Part shown: in pieces, positions 63,743 to 64,000 of the stretch
Position numbering within the stretch: the first letter of the stretch is position 1
Layout: each line of letters opens with the position of its first letter
NCBI RefSeq assembly: GCF_023015695.1
Contig: NZ_JALKAS010000001.1
Span: forward strand, 1,860,001-1,924,000
Direction of reading: 5' to 3'
DNA: 64,000 nucleotides
Source: Jannaschia sp. S6380
Lineage (GTDB): Bacteria > Pseudomonadota > Alphaproteobacteria > Rhodobacterales > Rhodobacteraceae
Made by a program: the position numbers and the translations under genes
Notes under the pieces: model-generated
Told to the model about the DNA's origin: nothing
Databases searched by the model: none
Seen by the model: only the letters and a program-made list of their open reading frames with translations

Positions 63743-64000
63743 ATGACGGCACACACCTTCAGCGAGAGATTGCGCACACGCCTGGCCGTGCTGCGCGCAC
63801 GTCCCCGCCGCGGACCGCGCAGCCTGGTCTGGCAGCCCGAGCCGCGCGGCACCGGATCGACCGGGCGCGGCCGCCAGATCGCCGCCGGGATCTGGCATTT
63901 CGCCGGTGAGGTGGTCGAGGCGCCGGGCACCATCCCGTGGGACATCGACACCCCGTCCACCCCGTTCGAGATGCAGCTGCACGGGCAAGGCTGGCTCGAC
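63743..64000 (+). CDS. Heparinase II/III-like protein, N-terminal fragment cut by window edge
   Basis: 86 codons are open from ATG 63743 to the window edge. The segment starts with basic residues and leads to AGIWHFAGEVVEAPGTIPWD and FEMQLHGQGWLD, features of the heparinase II/III-type proteins that follow rsmB in many alphaproteobacteria. The catalytic region is outside the window. Such proteins are polysaccharide lyase-like, mostly unstudied. Confidence 0.7.
   Translation, partial: MTAHTFSERLRTRLAVLRARPRRGPRSLVWQPEPRGTGSTGRGRQIAAGIWHFAGEVVEAPGTIPWDIDTPSTPFEMQLHGQGWLD

Noticed and set aside
1..64000. tRNA genes, rRNA genes, CRISPR arrays, integrases or prophage structural genes
   Set aside because: None could be recognised on either strand by eye. 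The IS1595-type element is the only mobile element with visible ends.

Overview
The window is high-GC, densely packed DNA from an alphaproteobacterium, almost certainly a Rhodobacteraceae (Roseobacter-group) genome. The gene orders point there: irr / fabA-fabB-fabI, yajC-secD-secF followed by a TauE and an Mth938-type gene, rbfA-truB-rpsO-pnp in scattered form, rsmB followed by a heparinase-like gene, and a DUF1674 (SDHAF4-like) gene. Most neighbouring genes overlap by 1-14 bases or are separated by a few bases. No tRNA, rRNA or CRISPR array was seen, and no gene-free stretch exceeds 300 bases.

Layout. 1-2.5 kb: the start of an exported protein, rlmJ, a DUF1330 gene, a TerB-like gene and a PhnD-like protein without a signal peptide. 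2.5-11.9 kb: a coherent amine or amino-acid uptake and catabolism cluster. It holds an ABC ATPase, a substrate-binding protein, two permeases, two glutamine-synthetase-like ligases, an EamA exporter, a class I amidotransferase and a FAD amine oxidase. Together these resemble the gamma-glutamylation (Puu-type) route, without an aldehyde dehydrogenase in view. A CAP-domain gene sits inside on the other strand. 12.0-14.2 kb: an AT-richer PD-(D/E)XK nuclease gene (HsdR N-terminal type) split by a complete IS1595-like element with intact ends and an 8-bp target duplication.

14.3-35.6 kb: mainly housekeeping genes (thyX, gloA, secF/secD/yajC, serS, clpS, rsmC-like, prfC, rhlE-like, hydrolases, an MFS transporter, a PLP dehydratase, a haloacid dehalogenase) with several uncharacterised small exported proteins, including two Flp-pilin-like proteins. 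35.7-39.8 kb: unsaturated fatty acid synthesis genes divergent from irr. 39.8-44.4 kb: a molybdenum-cofactor block (moeA fusion, mobB, mobA, an exported protein, fdhD). 44.4-47.7 kb: azlC-azlD, an Lrp regulator divergent from alanine dehydrogenase, and mscL.

47.8-64.0 kb: a glutathione transferase, a membrane-anchored chemoreceptor, pnp with a clear terminator, a TetR regulator, a TfoX/YjbR-like and a MAPEG protein, rpsO, an RTX protein, a fluoroacetate-dehalogenase-like hydrolase, a DUF1643 gene, truB, a phosphodiester glycosidase, rbfA, dapB, a DUF1674 gene, rsmB and the start of a heparinase-like gene.

The points most worth a second look are the reconstructable IS-split nuclease, the amine-ligase cluster with an apparent one-base frameshift at the start of its first permease, the MoeA fusion to an uncharacterised N-terminal domain, an SDR protein lacking the catalytic Lys, the orphan pilin-like proteins, and four convergent gene pairs that interlock their stop codons in a single tetranucleotide.
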